64,000 bases of DNA, from contig CAJSYZ010000006.1 in NCBI GenBank assembly GCA_910574455.1, positions 310,001-374,000 of the forward strand, in the 5' to 3' direction. Both the position numbers and the translations under genes were made by a program. Shown piece after piece: positions 46,335 to 57,874 of this stretch. Every line of letters starts with the position of its first letter. Within the stretch, counting starts at the first letter, position 1. The DNA is from Trichaptum fuscoviolaceum (Eukaryota > Basidiomycota > Agaricomycetes > Hymenochaetales > Trichaptaceae). The notes under the pieces were generated by a model. It saw only the letters and a list, made by a program, of their open reading frames with translations, did no database searches and was not told the origin of the DNA.

Positions 46335-49084
46335 ATGTCTGACATAGAGTTGGAACGACCAACGAAACGCAGACGAGTAGACCACCTTGTCGCGCAATTT
46401 CTCGATCTCGAGGCGGTAGTCGACAGCGATGAGGACTCAGACGGAGAGTCAGAAGAAGAAGGTCAATTTAGAAGTTAATTATGTTATTCTATTCTGACAT
46501 GAATTGTAGTGCCTTTCGTCGTCGAAGACGAAGTATTCGACGACATACGACCGCCAGAATTCACCGCCAAGTATCTGGACCGGGCGGCGAACGAGATAGA
46601 AGCGGACGAAGCCAGGCTGTTGGCAGAGTCTGTGTCATTGAAGGCAAAGCCAGCTGCGTTGGACGTCGCAGACGTCGGGACCACATGGTGGGTAGTACCT
46701 GTCCGGGTAAGTTCTTTAATGAAAATCCACTTTAGCCGTACTTCTAACTGTCCCATAGGTCGGTACGGAAGTAATGACGGCCAAGCGGATGAAGGAGGTA
46801 TTGCCCGATTTCATGCGCACTGTTGCGACTCCATGGGGTAAGGGACGTGTATACGTCTCGTCTCTATCGGACGTTGCAGCAGACGAGATCATCCGCTTGC
46901 GGGCGAGGGCGATCAGCAGCGCCTACATCCATCGGACACTTCTGCCTTTGGGTGCCCTTGATCGACAACTCCTGGAGGATCGGCTGAAGACCTCGAACAA
47001 ATCCAACGCCAACTTCGAGTGGAACTCATGGGTCCGTATCCGACACGGACGATACGTTGGGGATGTCGGCCAAGTCATCAGCTCGTCGAGAGACTCGGAT
47101 GAGATCTGCTTGGCCGTTGTTCCGAGGATCTGGCCGGACGGTTCAGAAACGACCGTCAGAGGTCTGGAGAGGCCACCTCAAGGCCTTCGTGCCCTTGGCC
47201 ACAAGAAGCTGGTTCCCGGCCCCGTTTCAGGCTCGTTTCGTTTGCGAGACGTAGTGTATCTGTCCAACGGACTGCGCATCCTCAACGTGCAGGGTCTGCA
47301 CTTCGTGAACAACTACGAACCGACTGCGCACGAACTCGTATTCTTTACCATGGCTGGCGTCGACACACTACGCGAGACGAATAGGACCCTTCTGCGTGTC
47401 ACCGACCGGGTGATAATTGTGAGTGGTTCGTTGAAAGGAAAGGACGGTCTCGTGAAGAGGATGGACAACGAAAGTGTCCGTATTGCGTATTCGGACGGAA
47501 GTGAGAATGAGGTCTCCATGGTCGAGTTGGAGAGAGCTTTCAATGCCGGGGACACCATTTCGTGTGTAATGGGTCCCTTGAACGGACATAGTGGCATTGT
47601 CGTGGACGTACAAGACCGCGAAGTTTCATTTGTGGACAGCGAAAGTAACGAAACGGTATGCATATATCGATCTTATCGTATGAATAATTTTCTGACTACC
47701 ATTCACAGTTTTGCTATCTTAAAGCGTTCATAATACCAGACGTGCAAAACTCTCGAATGCGCAACATACCAACAATCGCAACAATGAAGGCTCGAGGGGA
47801 AAAAAAACTGCACCCCGCGATGTATAAGTTGGTATACGTGCGACCGTTGCTTCGCTTTGGTCGAGTGGTGGGTGTCAACGGTGGCACGCAGTTCCTTGTG
47901 GAACACAAGGGAATGCATGGGCGGTCTGCATTTGCAGCGTCCGACTTGATCGCGACGTGAGTTATTTAGCTCATTATTCTAGCTGTTTCACTCATAATTC
48001 TGGCTACAAACCAAGCGATGTATGGTTGACTATCGATCATCAGCACGTCTCTGAGATCGACGAGATTAAGCGTCGCTTCAAGACGTACGTCGACCAGGGG
48101 TTCGCGACGGTGCGGAAAGTCACAGACGCAGACAAGGCTAACTCGGCTGTGATGGCGCCAGGGCCTCGATACATTGACACCCTGCCGACTCGCGACCACA
48201 TCGTCTTCGTTGGTGGCGACGCGAAGTTCAAGAAGTTCGGGGAGTTTGTGGGCACGAATGCAAAGGGTGAAGCTCTTGTACGATTCGACAATTCGGCGAG
48301 AGTATATCACTTTCCTGCGACTCATTGCATATCAATGTAAGTGTCAAACTTGTTCAAGACCGACTCAATGCTCATAGTTATTATACAGGAAAAAACGCGT
48401 CACTATCTCGACGGACCACCGGTCCCGGGTATCTGTGGCTTGTCGTCCCTGTGGACAGTCTACTACCACCTATACGGTAAACGACGTCCAAGGACCCGCA
48501 GGGCAGTGACCCCTCCACCTCCTTCGGACATTTTGAGCGCGGAGGACACGAGCACGATAGCAACAGCAACAGCAACAGCAGGGCCTAGCAATGTCAGGCA
48601 GGAATGCAATCGAGCGAGACCGCCAACACAACCGACGCCATTCGATTTCGTCTTCAGTGAGTGGTTCTCGCAAATTGTCCTTACACACCATGTGGTGTTC
48701 AGGTTTAAGGCGGCTTGCGAGAGTCCACGGGGAGTCGATGGGAAAATAGCATGGACGACGATGGAAACGCAGGCACGGAGAGGAATGTCCGACGTACGTC
48801 TGACTTTCAAGACCCAAGATGGTATGAGGATGAAGGACGAATACGTTCCTTTGCTCAGCCTGGAGCCGTGCATCCCTGGTGTCAAGAAAGGGGACCTGGC
48901 GTTGGTGATTAAAGGTGAAGACGCTGGAAAAATCGTATTCCCTTCACACACTGCTCGAGAAGGGAAAATAAGGACGGGAACCTACTGTGCGTTGAAGGAG
49001 AATGCAAAGAAAAAGGACGCGAGACTCTACTCTCTGGACAGCGTCACTCGACTCACAACACTAGATAGTGGCCCCCCTTCTTAG
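46335..49084 (+). CDS. Spt5-like NGN/KOW protein carried by the transposon
   Basis: Exons 46335-46461, 46510-46706, 46759-47655, 47709-47956 and 48016-48336 splice in frame. The N-terminus MSDIELERPTKRRRVD is basic, then acidic, as in Spt5. Residues around TWWVVPVRVGTEVMTAKRM through KGRVYVSSLSDVAADEI resemble the NusG N-terminal domain. FEWNSWVRIRHGRYVGDVGQ with VISS...LAVVPRIWPDG resembles the first Spt5 KOW domain. Further KOW-like segments are DRVIIVSGSLKGKDGLVKRM and GDTISCVMGPLNGHSGIVVD. Spt5 binds RNA polymerase II and controls elongation. The join to the C-terminal frame (48341-49084) is uncertain because phases do not fit simply. It is probably a TE-specific paralogue, not the host SPT5. 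Confidence 0.75.
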
Positions 49085-49511
49085 ACATTTAGAGATACCG
49101 ACTCGTAACGAAATAACTTATATGTATTTATGTAGTATATGAACATTGTACTTGTCCTGAACATCTTGATTTGAGTCGGGTCTGATCTTCATGTGTGAAA
49201 TAAGATAATATTCAAGTACGAACGGTGCGGTGACATTCCAGGCAAGTCTCCTATATGCTATCTTATGGACGTCCACTGATAAAGAATTTACCGCAGCGTG
49301 ATATATTTCCCGTGTCCAATCGGCCTTCGGGGCCATGTCAAAAGCTGTCAGAACGAGACGCGACACGGTCACATGATGATTGTTGACGCGTTGTTAGAAC
49401 CGAACCACGGAGCGCCCATATAAACGTAACCGGTACGTGTTTAGCCTCTCAGCGCTTCTTAGAAGTCTCCCACATTCATCTCCGCCTTTCTTCCCCCGAG
49501 CCTCGACAACA
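49085..49511. other. Intergenic region inside Plavaka
   Basis: About 430 bp with a pyrimidine-rich stretch before the ATG at 49512. It is the presumed promoter of the third gene. No other gene. Confidence 0.45.
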
Positions 49512-51470
49512 ATGAGCTTCTTCAAGTCCCATTATGGAAAACAAGGTGTGCCCCATCAGTCCGTTCCCGACACGCCGACTCCCTCTTTGGGACTTCATCC
49601 GTATGGGCGGAATGGCAACGCCGTGCCTCCCTCGCCGGTCCCGCCCAAGAGGCTTCCGGCCCCCCCGAACGTAGTCTCTTCACAGAGATCGACTCCTATG
49701 CGGGTCTATACATTCGGGGCACAGGAACAGCCGGGATTCATGATGCGACATGGGTCTGCTTTGGACGACCCGCGCCTCATTGCGTTCGACACGCCGGACG
49801 CCGAGTTGCAATGGGGTATGGCTAACATGCAGCTTCCGTCTATCGGAACTGAGACACCCTCGGCCCCGACTGGAGGTCCGACCACCCCGCCGGCGTCGTT
49901 CAACTCGAACATCAACTTCCCCGACATCGACACTCGCTCGGATGGCAACAGCAGCTTCACCATGCCATCGGGCACGGTCACCGACAGCCCAATGGCAGAT
50001 GGCAATACCACCAGCACCAGCACCAGCACCAGCAACAGCACCAGCGGCGGCGGCGGGAAGAAGAGAGCTCGCGAAGAAGACGACGACTCGGACGACGAGC
50101 TGTTTGTGAACCCCAAGCCATTCAAGCGGACTAAACGGTGAGGTTTAATGAAGCTTTTGATCACGAGCTATTGACATATCATTTGATTCTCAGTGACTTT
50201 AGGTACGACGCTACGAGCAGGGGACGCATCATCGAACGGTTCGTTGTCATGGGAAGTCCCATACGTGACGATGTCGAGACGGCCATGCGCCTGGACACGA
50301 CGAAGCAGCCGACTGAAGAGTAAGTGCGCTATATTGGTGGACATCCTCACATGTACTAAAATATGGTCGCAGAGAACTCCGTGCCAAGCAAATATTCGAT
50401 GGCATTGAATTCTTCATCCCGGACTTCCGTCAACGTCTGAGTGTCGGAGGGGCCGATGCCTTACCCATCATGATACGCAATGTGAGTACCTGGTATCACA
50501 AGCTGGACAGCTGACCTATGTGCTACTTTATAGATTAACCTAGGCCGCTCCAATGCTCGCTCGACTGATGCGAACATCATGAAGAATAACATCATGAAGG
50601 TTTACACCTTCGTCCCCGCCTTGCCACACAAGAAGAAAGATCGAGGCATGAAGAGCCTCCGATCGAGGATTCTGCTTGCATCGGCTAAGCTCGATGTCTT
50701 TGACCCAAAGTGAGTACTTCATTCTGAATATTGTCTTTCGCCTACTCATTCATCCACAGGATTGACAAGATGTTGCGCGAGGGGACTATTCAAACCTCGC
50801 CTTCGGTGTACGGTCGTTATATGTATTTGAATGAGACGGTCAACTATAGAGGAAGGCCAAAGGACTTGTTGCCTGGTCTGTTTCAAAGCGAAATTCTTTT
50901 GAAAGTGAGTAATGTTGCCTCGACCTTTAGTTTACTTCTGATTTGATGGCTTCGATTGTAGGGTGGAATGTTGATCGGCTATGCTGTCAAGACAGCAGAG
51001 GAGGACGATCTCGATGCTAATCCCGGCAGGGGAATATTCATTAAGTACGACATCAGGGAGATCACAGTACCATTCATTGCTTACACGGTCGTAATGGTAC
51101 GTCTCCTCCTTTGTCTCCCATATTCTCTGTCTAAGCTTCTCAAACACCCACAGGTTCGCTTCGCCCTTTCGGATGACGAGAAGCTGTGTATGACCGATGG
51201 CGGGAAGCACTCATACCAGGCCTTGTACAAGTCAGTCCTCAAGATCATGTATGATATGTCGCCGAAGGATCGAAATGCTATATTGGAAGTGTGGCAAACG
51301 TATGCTCATGTTCGAACTGTCTTTTATTGCTGAATCTGATGAAAAAACACAGTCGCCTGTTCCCCGCTAACCCGATGGATATCGATATAACGATAGACGA
51401 CGACGCTAACGCAGACAACAACGCAGCGGCCGACATTTATAGTGCAATTCTGAATGCGCGGGGTGATTAA
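49512..51470 (+). CDS. Transposon-borne protein resembling DUF6698 proteins
   Basis: An eight-exon gene whose phases all fit; introns fall at about 50140-50195, 50321-50372, 50480-50533, 50710-50759, 50905-50961, 51097-51152 and 51300-51351. The N-terminal ~200 residues are Pro/Ser/Thr-rich and disordered, ending in a basic-acidic KKRAREEDDDSDDELF. The second half is compact: IFDGIEFFIPDFRQRLSVGG, NLGRSNARSTDANIMKNNIM, SVYGRYMYLNETVNYRGRPK and VRFALSDDEKLCMTDGGKHS with YQALYKSVLKIM. The last part resembles the C-terminal region of DUF6698 proteins, which are common in Agaricomycetes and of unknown function. That match is from memory and tentative. Confidence 0.65.
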
Positions 51471-51977
51471 AGGACATGTCCTCCATTGCAATTGTTTATT
51501 TCTACTTATTTCTCATTTATCGCTCTTTCTGACTGCTGAATATGTCTCCGCCGAATGTCGAGAATAGAATGGCGAGAACAAGTACCTATTATAGAAATTC
51601 TAAATATAAAGTTGATGACACCATACAAACCACGTGATGATATTGAGCTATTGTACCCTATCCCACAAAAATCAATCGGAACCCCTATTAAGCATTATGA
51701 ATGTATTGTAACTCGAACACAAGCCTTATATGGCATTATAATGATGCATAAGGGCTACGGGGTATTACCACACCCAATAAGGGTGATCTTCGATTATAAT
51801 TTCCGCATAAGGCTTACAGGAACTTACAAGGTCCTTATGGTCTCATTACAAAAGGGCCTTGGTTGAGTACGAGAAATTTTTTTATTGTAAGGTGCCATAA
51901 GGCCTATAGCCTATCTACAAGGTGTCTGTCACCCCTTTATAAGTGCCCCGTAGTATTTCCGCCGGTTCGGTGATGGC
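51471..51977. repeat. Plavaka right end: subterminal repeats and TIR
   Basis: About 500 bp of AT-rich DNA with repeated CCTTATATGGCATTATAAT-, AATAAGGGT- and AAGGCCTAT-type motifs, ending in the TIR at about 51955-51977. The left end (40584-40860) has related GGCCTTGTAATGG and TGTAATGTACC repeats. These are probable transposase-binding arrays. Confidence 0.65.
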
Positions 51978-52644
51978 ACTACATAATTATCTCCGATTAT
52001 CCCAAACAATTCACTGGTTTTTTTATAATAGATGTCAAAAAACCTTTGTATGTTGTGGGCGCAGGAGTTCTCGGCACGTCCGCACGAGAGCTGGACCGGG
52101 AACTCACGCGCATCTTCAAAGCAGCCACAAAGTGGGGTGCTGTCGTTCTCATTGATGAAGCAGATGTCTTCCTCGAGGAACGTTCTCTGCACGACTTGGA
52201 CCGGAATGCAGTCGTTTCCGTGTTTTTGCGTCAGCTTGAGTAGGTCTCCAATATGAACATGACTTTGTCTAAATCATGGCATTTTTTTGCTATAGGTACT
52301 ATAGTGGCATTCTTTTCTTGACTACGAACCGAGTTCGCACATTTGACGAAGCCTTTCAGTCGCGCATCCATCTCTCACTGCATTACAATGACCTTGACAG
52401 CGATGCTAAGCGTCAGATTTGGATAGCATTCATCAAGAAATCTCACAGTAGTGCAGAGTTGACAGAGGGAGAATTAGATGATCTTGCGGAGAAGAGAGTG
52501 AACGGCAGGCAGATTAAGAATGTCGTAGGGTCAGCAGCAGCTTTGGCGGAAAACAATGGCGAAAAGCTAGGCTACAAACATTTGGTTGGGGTTTTGGAAA
52601 TCATGGACCAGTTTAAGGTGGATTATAATGCGACCCGAAGTTGA

Positions 52645-52976
52645 ATGAGGGAACCCGTGCTTCCGTCCATACGATGTTTTGGAATACAATGACATAATTG
52701 TACTTCTTTCCTATGTGAACCTTTTGAGAGAACTCGAACCCAGATCCAGGCAATGCTCGAGTAACTAGCGGCCACCATGGAAGATGGAAGCCAATGGTCG
52801 AAAGTTACTGCCATGTTGGGCAGCGGCCATCAAGAGCGCCAACGCCCACAATGCAAGATCTGATTGATGTGCTTGTACAGAAACAACTGCAGCATAGTTG
52901 ATAGATAACTATAGACACTCAATCGCATCCTCATAAAGCTGCAGCATGGGTGACGATTCCGCCCATCATTGCAACA
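52645..52976. other. Intergenic region between AAA copies D and E
   Basis: About 330 bp; the promoter region of copy E. No further gene seen. Confidence 0.5.
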
Positions 52977-55551
52977 ATGGCATACCCAGGATCCTTCAAT
53001 GGTCACGGTAATGACCAGTCAGCCGTTTCAATCCCACCAGTCGGTGCAAGTAACAATGGCGACGTTCACCTTCCACCTCCCCGCGAACCAGGATGGAGTG
53101 GCACAGAGGAGATGCAAGACCAGTCAAACTGGGTACCATCACCTGACGGACAAGGTAAAGGTGAATAACTTGACACGTCTTATGCAAAAGAGGAAGATGT
53201 ACCAATAACTCATGCAGACAACGACGAGCAAAAGCCTGATGTTGACCCTGTGCCGCAGGCACCACCTGCACCCCGAGGCTCACGCCTCGAGGTGAAGCGA
53301 GTTGACGAGGTCTACGATCCTCATCTTCGCAGATGGAATGTACAGGAGGGATACAAGGAACCCGAAGCAGCAGGAAAGGTTGACCCTTTCGCTGAGTACG
53401 CATTCCTCCTTTGGCGTAAGATCACACCATCCTCGAACCCGGTAGCACCGCCGACAATCGAGACCTACATTGGTGTGAAGAGTGAGCAGCTCAAAAATGT
53501 CTGTAAGGAAGTAATCGGAGACTTCATGGGAATCTCCTGGATAGCCGAGCCACTAAATGTATGTACGCAGTTAGCTTAGTCGAAAGTGACGCAGGAGCTG
53601 AATGTTCAATAGGTTGATCCCAAGGCCTTTGTTGCCTATCTTCCCAAACTGAAAGAGCGTGTCGATGAACTGAGTGCGAAGGAAGGCAGAACCGAAGACG
53701 AGGCGTTGGCCTGTGACCACCTCAAGTTCCTGATCGAGTTCGTCAGCGAAGAATTCGCCGAACTGATCAATGAGATAAACACCTACCTCTCACACGGCGA
53801 GATCACATTCAGCCTACTCTGGGCAATCCTCCTACCCCGGACGCCTCTATACACGAAATGCATGATTACGGGCGAGCCGCGCATCGTATGGCTTGAAGTT
53901 GCACAGCTCCAGACACTGGCAGGCGGGACCGCCTTCTACGATCTTCAGTCGCAATATATCGAGTACAATGCGCAGTTCCATCAGCCAGAAGCAGACGGCA
54001 ACGAACCGAAGTTCGGCATCGCGAAAGTGGAGGTTCCAGTAATATACACGTTTCGCGGGGCCGTGAAAATTAAGAATCTTCCGAGCTATCCGCTACAGTA
54101 TCACCCGAATGTAGAGAAGCTGAAGGCGAAGCTACTGAGCCGGGGAAAAAAATGGATGAACCTGCAGGGTATGCACCTTATGTACTATAGCGGCAATGCC
54201 TATGACCAGACAGACAGTGGCCAAATGGAGAAAGTACATGTACGTTTCTGGACAACCCTTCGTTTGGGAACCCCCACTGAACAACCTACCACAGATCGAC
54301 AGCCGCGTAATGATTGACTGGAGTGAGTATGCTTTCATTACATTGAGGGACAGGATGCTTACGGTAATCAGGGACATTGGAGGAGATAAACCCCAATTGT
54401 CCACTTCCGAACGTAATGAAAGATCTTGACTTTGAGGACCTTGAGACGAACGAGGCATCGTACGAAGACGATTACGAGGAGGAATACGACGTGACGAAGT
54501 CAGACCAAGAAGTAGTTTTGGACGACACACAGCTCACCTTCACCAGCCCCATAGTCTACGGATTCAGCTTGTCTGACAAGCGGTGGCGTGAGTACCAGGC
54601 TGTTTTCATAGGATTCATTTCAGACTCACATACAGACAGTCCGATTCAACGTCAACCAAGTCAAAACTTTTGAGTGGAATGACGAACCTTTCGAGAACCT
54701 TGTCCTGCCTCCGAAAACAAAGAACCTTGTCAAGGCCTTGGTCGACAAGCATGCGTCTCCAAGCGGCACGAGATTCGATGACTTTGTGCACGGGAAAGGC
54801 CAGGGACTCGTAATTAACTTATTCGGTAGTCCAGGTGTAGGCAAGACGTTGACTGCAGAAGCTACGAGTGAACGTAAGCAAGACCTGCAGTATATAACGG
54901 TACAATGTTGATATCCATATTGGGACAGACGTCAGAAAGCCTCTCTACGTCGTAGGAGCCGGTGATCTTGGGACAGAAGCTTCTAAGCTAGATGCAGAAT
55001 TGACTTACATGTTCACCATTGCCGCGAGGTGGGGCGCTGTCGTTCTTATCGACGAAGCCGATGTGTACCTCGAGGAGCGCTCCATGCATGATCTGTCCAG
55101 AAATGCCATGGTCGCAGTCTTCCTGCGTCAGCTTGAGTAAGTATATTTCACAGGTACAAGAATTCAAATGACAGACCCCTTTAGATACTTCCGAGGCATC
55201 CTTTTCCTCACAACCAACCGGGTCCGGACGTTCGATGAAGCCTTCCAGTCGCGCATCCACGTCTCGTTGCGGTATCACGACCTAGACGCCGCTGCTAAAC
55301 GTCAGATCTGGATCGCATTCATCACGAAAGTGCACACCTCCTCCAGCGTTCCGCTTTTGGTGAATGGAGGGCTGACAGAGGCAGAGTTGAAGGAGCTTGA
55401 GGACAGGAAGGTGAACGGTCGACAAATCAAGAACGTCATCCGCACAGCGACGGCAGTCGCAGAAGGAGAGAATGAGGCTCTTGGGTATAAGCATCTTGTA
55501 CAAGTCCTTGACATTCTAGATCAGTTCGAGATGGATTGGAATAGCATGTGA
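52977..55551 (+). CDS. AAA ATPase (DUF7025-type) copy E, intact
   Basis: ATG at 52977 (MAYPGSFNGHGNDQS) is the first in-frame start. Exons carry APRGSRLEVKRVDEVYDPHL, then VDPKAFVAYLPKLKERVDEL, the DUF7025 part SHGEITFSLLWAILLPRTPL with ITGEPRIVWLE, and the short exon IDSRVMIDW. An acidic linker precedes SPIVYGFSLSDKRW. The ATPase has Walker A GSPGVGKT (about 54827-54850, N replaced by S), VVLIDEADVYLEERS, FLTTNR and KVNGRQIKNVIRTATAVAEG. The stop is at 55551. It closely follows copy D on the same strand and shares its exon borders, so tandem duplication is likely. Function unknown. Confidence 0.88.
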
Positions 55552-57874
55552 GTCGAGTACAACTGTAAGAAACGAACAACATAATGACCGTTGACTGCCA
55601 GCAAACGCGATTAAATCGGTCAAGATAGTGTATATCATATTTCGATGTAGAATGAGCCTTGTAAGATAAATGTCTCTAACGCTTTAAATAAGCCAGATCA
55701 TCACAAATATAGTGCAAGTAGTGGAAGAAGCTCACCGGCTCTTTAGTAGGATGAACTTCGTACGGATTTTGAATGAAGAAACACTGAAGCCCAGGGCATC
55801 AACGGAATGTCAGCTGATGCGTGATTTTGCTTGTTAGTCTGCGCAAAGTGCTTGAGCTAAAAGTCGTTGACCAAGAGACGCGACCACGACTCGTCATCAC
55901 AGTCGGCGCTGCTGAGTCAGCGACCAAGTTGAACCCCGGGCCCCTGGCAGTGTTCACTTTTTCATCACGCACTGGCATCTCTCCAAATCCGCTCTCTACA
56001 TACGGTGCAAACGCCAAATGAATCCCCGATTTTAGATGGGGGCAAGTGCTTATAGGAATCATAATTATTATAACATTAAAATGAAGTGAGTGGTGTCGCA
56101 ACAGTTTACACTGAATTCTGAAAGATATATCTGAAGATTGCCTTTCTCTTAGGCTACAGTCCAACTGTATCATCTCAAAATATTATCTTTACAGGCTCAT
56201 ACGAATTGAAGGGATCCTTGCCTCGTTATTTGTTACTTATCCATGCAAAACCTATGATGGTACGTCGTTACCGTCGTACCTATATAGATCACCTCTATCA
56301 TCTCAGTTTGTTTGCTGTGGCCACTTCTGCAATGTTGGACGCTATATAGCTAGGGTATCTATTTCAAGACGGTACAGCTTCTTCTGATACACTGACATTA
56401 TCATGATTGTAGTATTGGCGCGAATCGTTTGATCGAAGGCAACATTATGCGAGCTGCGTGTCCTGTCCTTGGCCCGTTCATGATCTTACCAATATATACA
56501 CTGCATTCTGGCCAATCGGCGGAGTAGAAAAAACTACGACGACCATAAGCTACGCTTGGCTGATTGGAATGGCGATGTCACTGCACACAAAGAGAAGTAA
56601 GCGCCTTCAATCCAAAGTGGTAGCTAAGAGTTTCATTTAGTGATGACGGTCGAGAACTATCGATGGTCTTCAGGCTGGACGATGCCTTTTGTCGGGAAAA
56701 TGGGCTAAGTTTAAACAACTCATGTTGTCTCTCATTCTCAATTTTCAATAGGTTGTTGAAGTCGGCCGCGCAAATGACTACTGCAGAACGCAGAAGGAGG
56801 TCATGGGGTGGATCAGCGCTTGGAAAGATTGCGGTAACATCTCTTGCGCAAGATGAAAAAGAGAGCATTCACAAGTCGTCCGCAATAGAGAAGGCACAAA
56901 TGGTTATTCCGTTACAAAATGGAGAAGACAAGTCATCAGACGCCAGTCAAACATATCACACTATTATTGTGCAGATCGCTATGCTGAATATGTATTCTAC
57001 AGTATGCTCAGCTCAGGATCTAATTTACGTGCTGAGTTTTTACATCGGAGCCTTTGTCGGTATGCGTGGAGGCTTGTCGCTATGACTTGAGGGTAGGGGA
57101 AGTGACCATCGGGTGTGCTTATGATCCAATGTGGACGACTTCAGGATGACTAGAGATCGGTCGATCTTAAGCTTTTGGGTTCGTATCTAACAATACATGC
57201 TCCTGTAAAGGCTATGCTGAATGCCGATCTTTCGTTCTTTCGCTACTAGACGGGGCGCTAACTATAGGCCGATTGATGCATATAGTCCGAAGAATGTTTC
57301 AAAACAGCGTCAATCTCGAGGAGCATTTACTTCTAAGATGGTCTTCTGATACATACATGTGTAAGGTTGTCGTCGCGATAAAAGAAGCTGAGTCTGTTAT
57401 TTCAATCCTCCCGTAACTTCTGTTTGAAAATCTGGATCTATCTCCAGGTATGTAAGAATGTTGAGGTATTAATAGGTTTCCATGGACCCTGATGTGATCG
57501 TTGAGGCTCGAAGTCTACTGTCCTTGCTTTTGGGTGATTTGTGGGAGGAAACATCACCGACAAATCGTCCGGTTGCGTCTCCGAACTTGATTTAAAGTTG
57601 TGAAGTAACACATCAAGATCTGGGCATCGCCGTTTTGATGCTCATGTCTTGCGACGACGATCATGCAAGTAGATCGTTTCTGGTGACAAGTCTATGCGGC
57701 ACCATATGCTCCTCAAGTTCGGCAAGAAGATCTTAAAGAAGTACTATATAATGTCACTTTTTGTGTTGTCTTTCAACATTATCCCAGCCTGCACAAAATC
57801 TCAGTCGCTCATTTGATTCTCTGTCCAACATTCGTATTCGTACACATTCGTTTCTTCTGACATTCCCATTAGCT
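55552..57874. other. Gene-poor region with scattered ORFs
   Basis: About 2.3 kb. The open frames 55821-56021 and 56663-57085 show no domain I recognise; the second (140 codons) ends in a hydrophobic stretch, YVLSFYIGAFVGM. CCCCGGGCCCCTGG at 55934-55947 resembles the GC-rich motif at 22710-22724. The sequence before 57875 is the promoter of the next gene (TACTATATAATG near 57740). Confidence 0.4.

Larger units (their letters stand above)
40584..51977 (+). mobile_element. Plavaka-type (CACTA superfamily) DNA transposon with cargo genes
   Basis: Terminal inverted repeats start GCCATCACCGAACCGGCGG at 40584 and end with its reverse complement at 51977; about 23 bp are identical and weaker similarity continues. 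Both ends have subterminal motifs such as GGCCTTGTAAT/ATTACA and CCTTAT. The element carries a transposase (40997-45228), an Spt5-like gene (46335-49084) and a third gene (49512-51470), all on the plus strand. ACT lies next to both ends (one base apart from the left TIR), possibly the 3-bp duplication known for CACTA elements. It sits in an intron of AAA copy D. Confidence 0.88.
38685..52644 (+). pseudogene. AAA ATPase (DUF7025-type) copy D, split by an intronic transposon and carrying a stop codon
   Basis: Left exons: MSCAYESDAQSDLD (38685), LLKIQRFEQVYDPDTNKTV, INNGEISFDLLWAIMHYRVS, a piece with SRIMIDW and, near 40520-40545, Walker A GNPGVGKT. The exon ends ACGAGTGAAC with donor GTAAGT at 40568. 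The next exon resumes at 52032 with VKKPLYVVGAGVLGTSAREL, Walker B VVLIDEADVFLEERS, FLTTNR and KRVNGRQIKNVVGS. The stop is at 52644. The 11.4-kb Plavaka element lies wholly within this intron, which in sister copy E is ~55 bp. In addition TAA at 39683-39685 interrupts the DUF7025 region in an otherwise continuous frame, and no good splice donor is seen near 39930. Probably decaying. Confidence 0.85.

Noticed and set aside
46335..49084. Calling this gene the host SPT5
   Set aside because: It lies inside transposon TIRs, is shorter than Spt5 and lacks a clear C-terminal repeat region.
41000..52000. KDZ (Kyakuja-Dileera-Zisupton) transposon
   Set aside because: The signature MFWSDSTHL with FGNQSKY and LAYLPS is Plavaka-type, not KDZ.
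26810..55551. Calling the AAA paralogues BCS1
   Set aside because: The AAA core is similar in kind, but the BCS1 N-terminal domain is absent and the upstream DUF7025-type region is different.
56458..57085. Hypothetical protein of 140 codons
   Set aside because: No domain, no convincing splice partners, and surrounding sequence looks non-coding; left unannotated.
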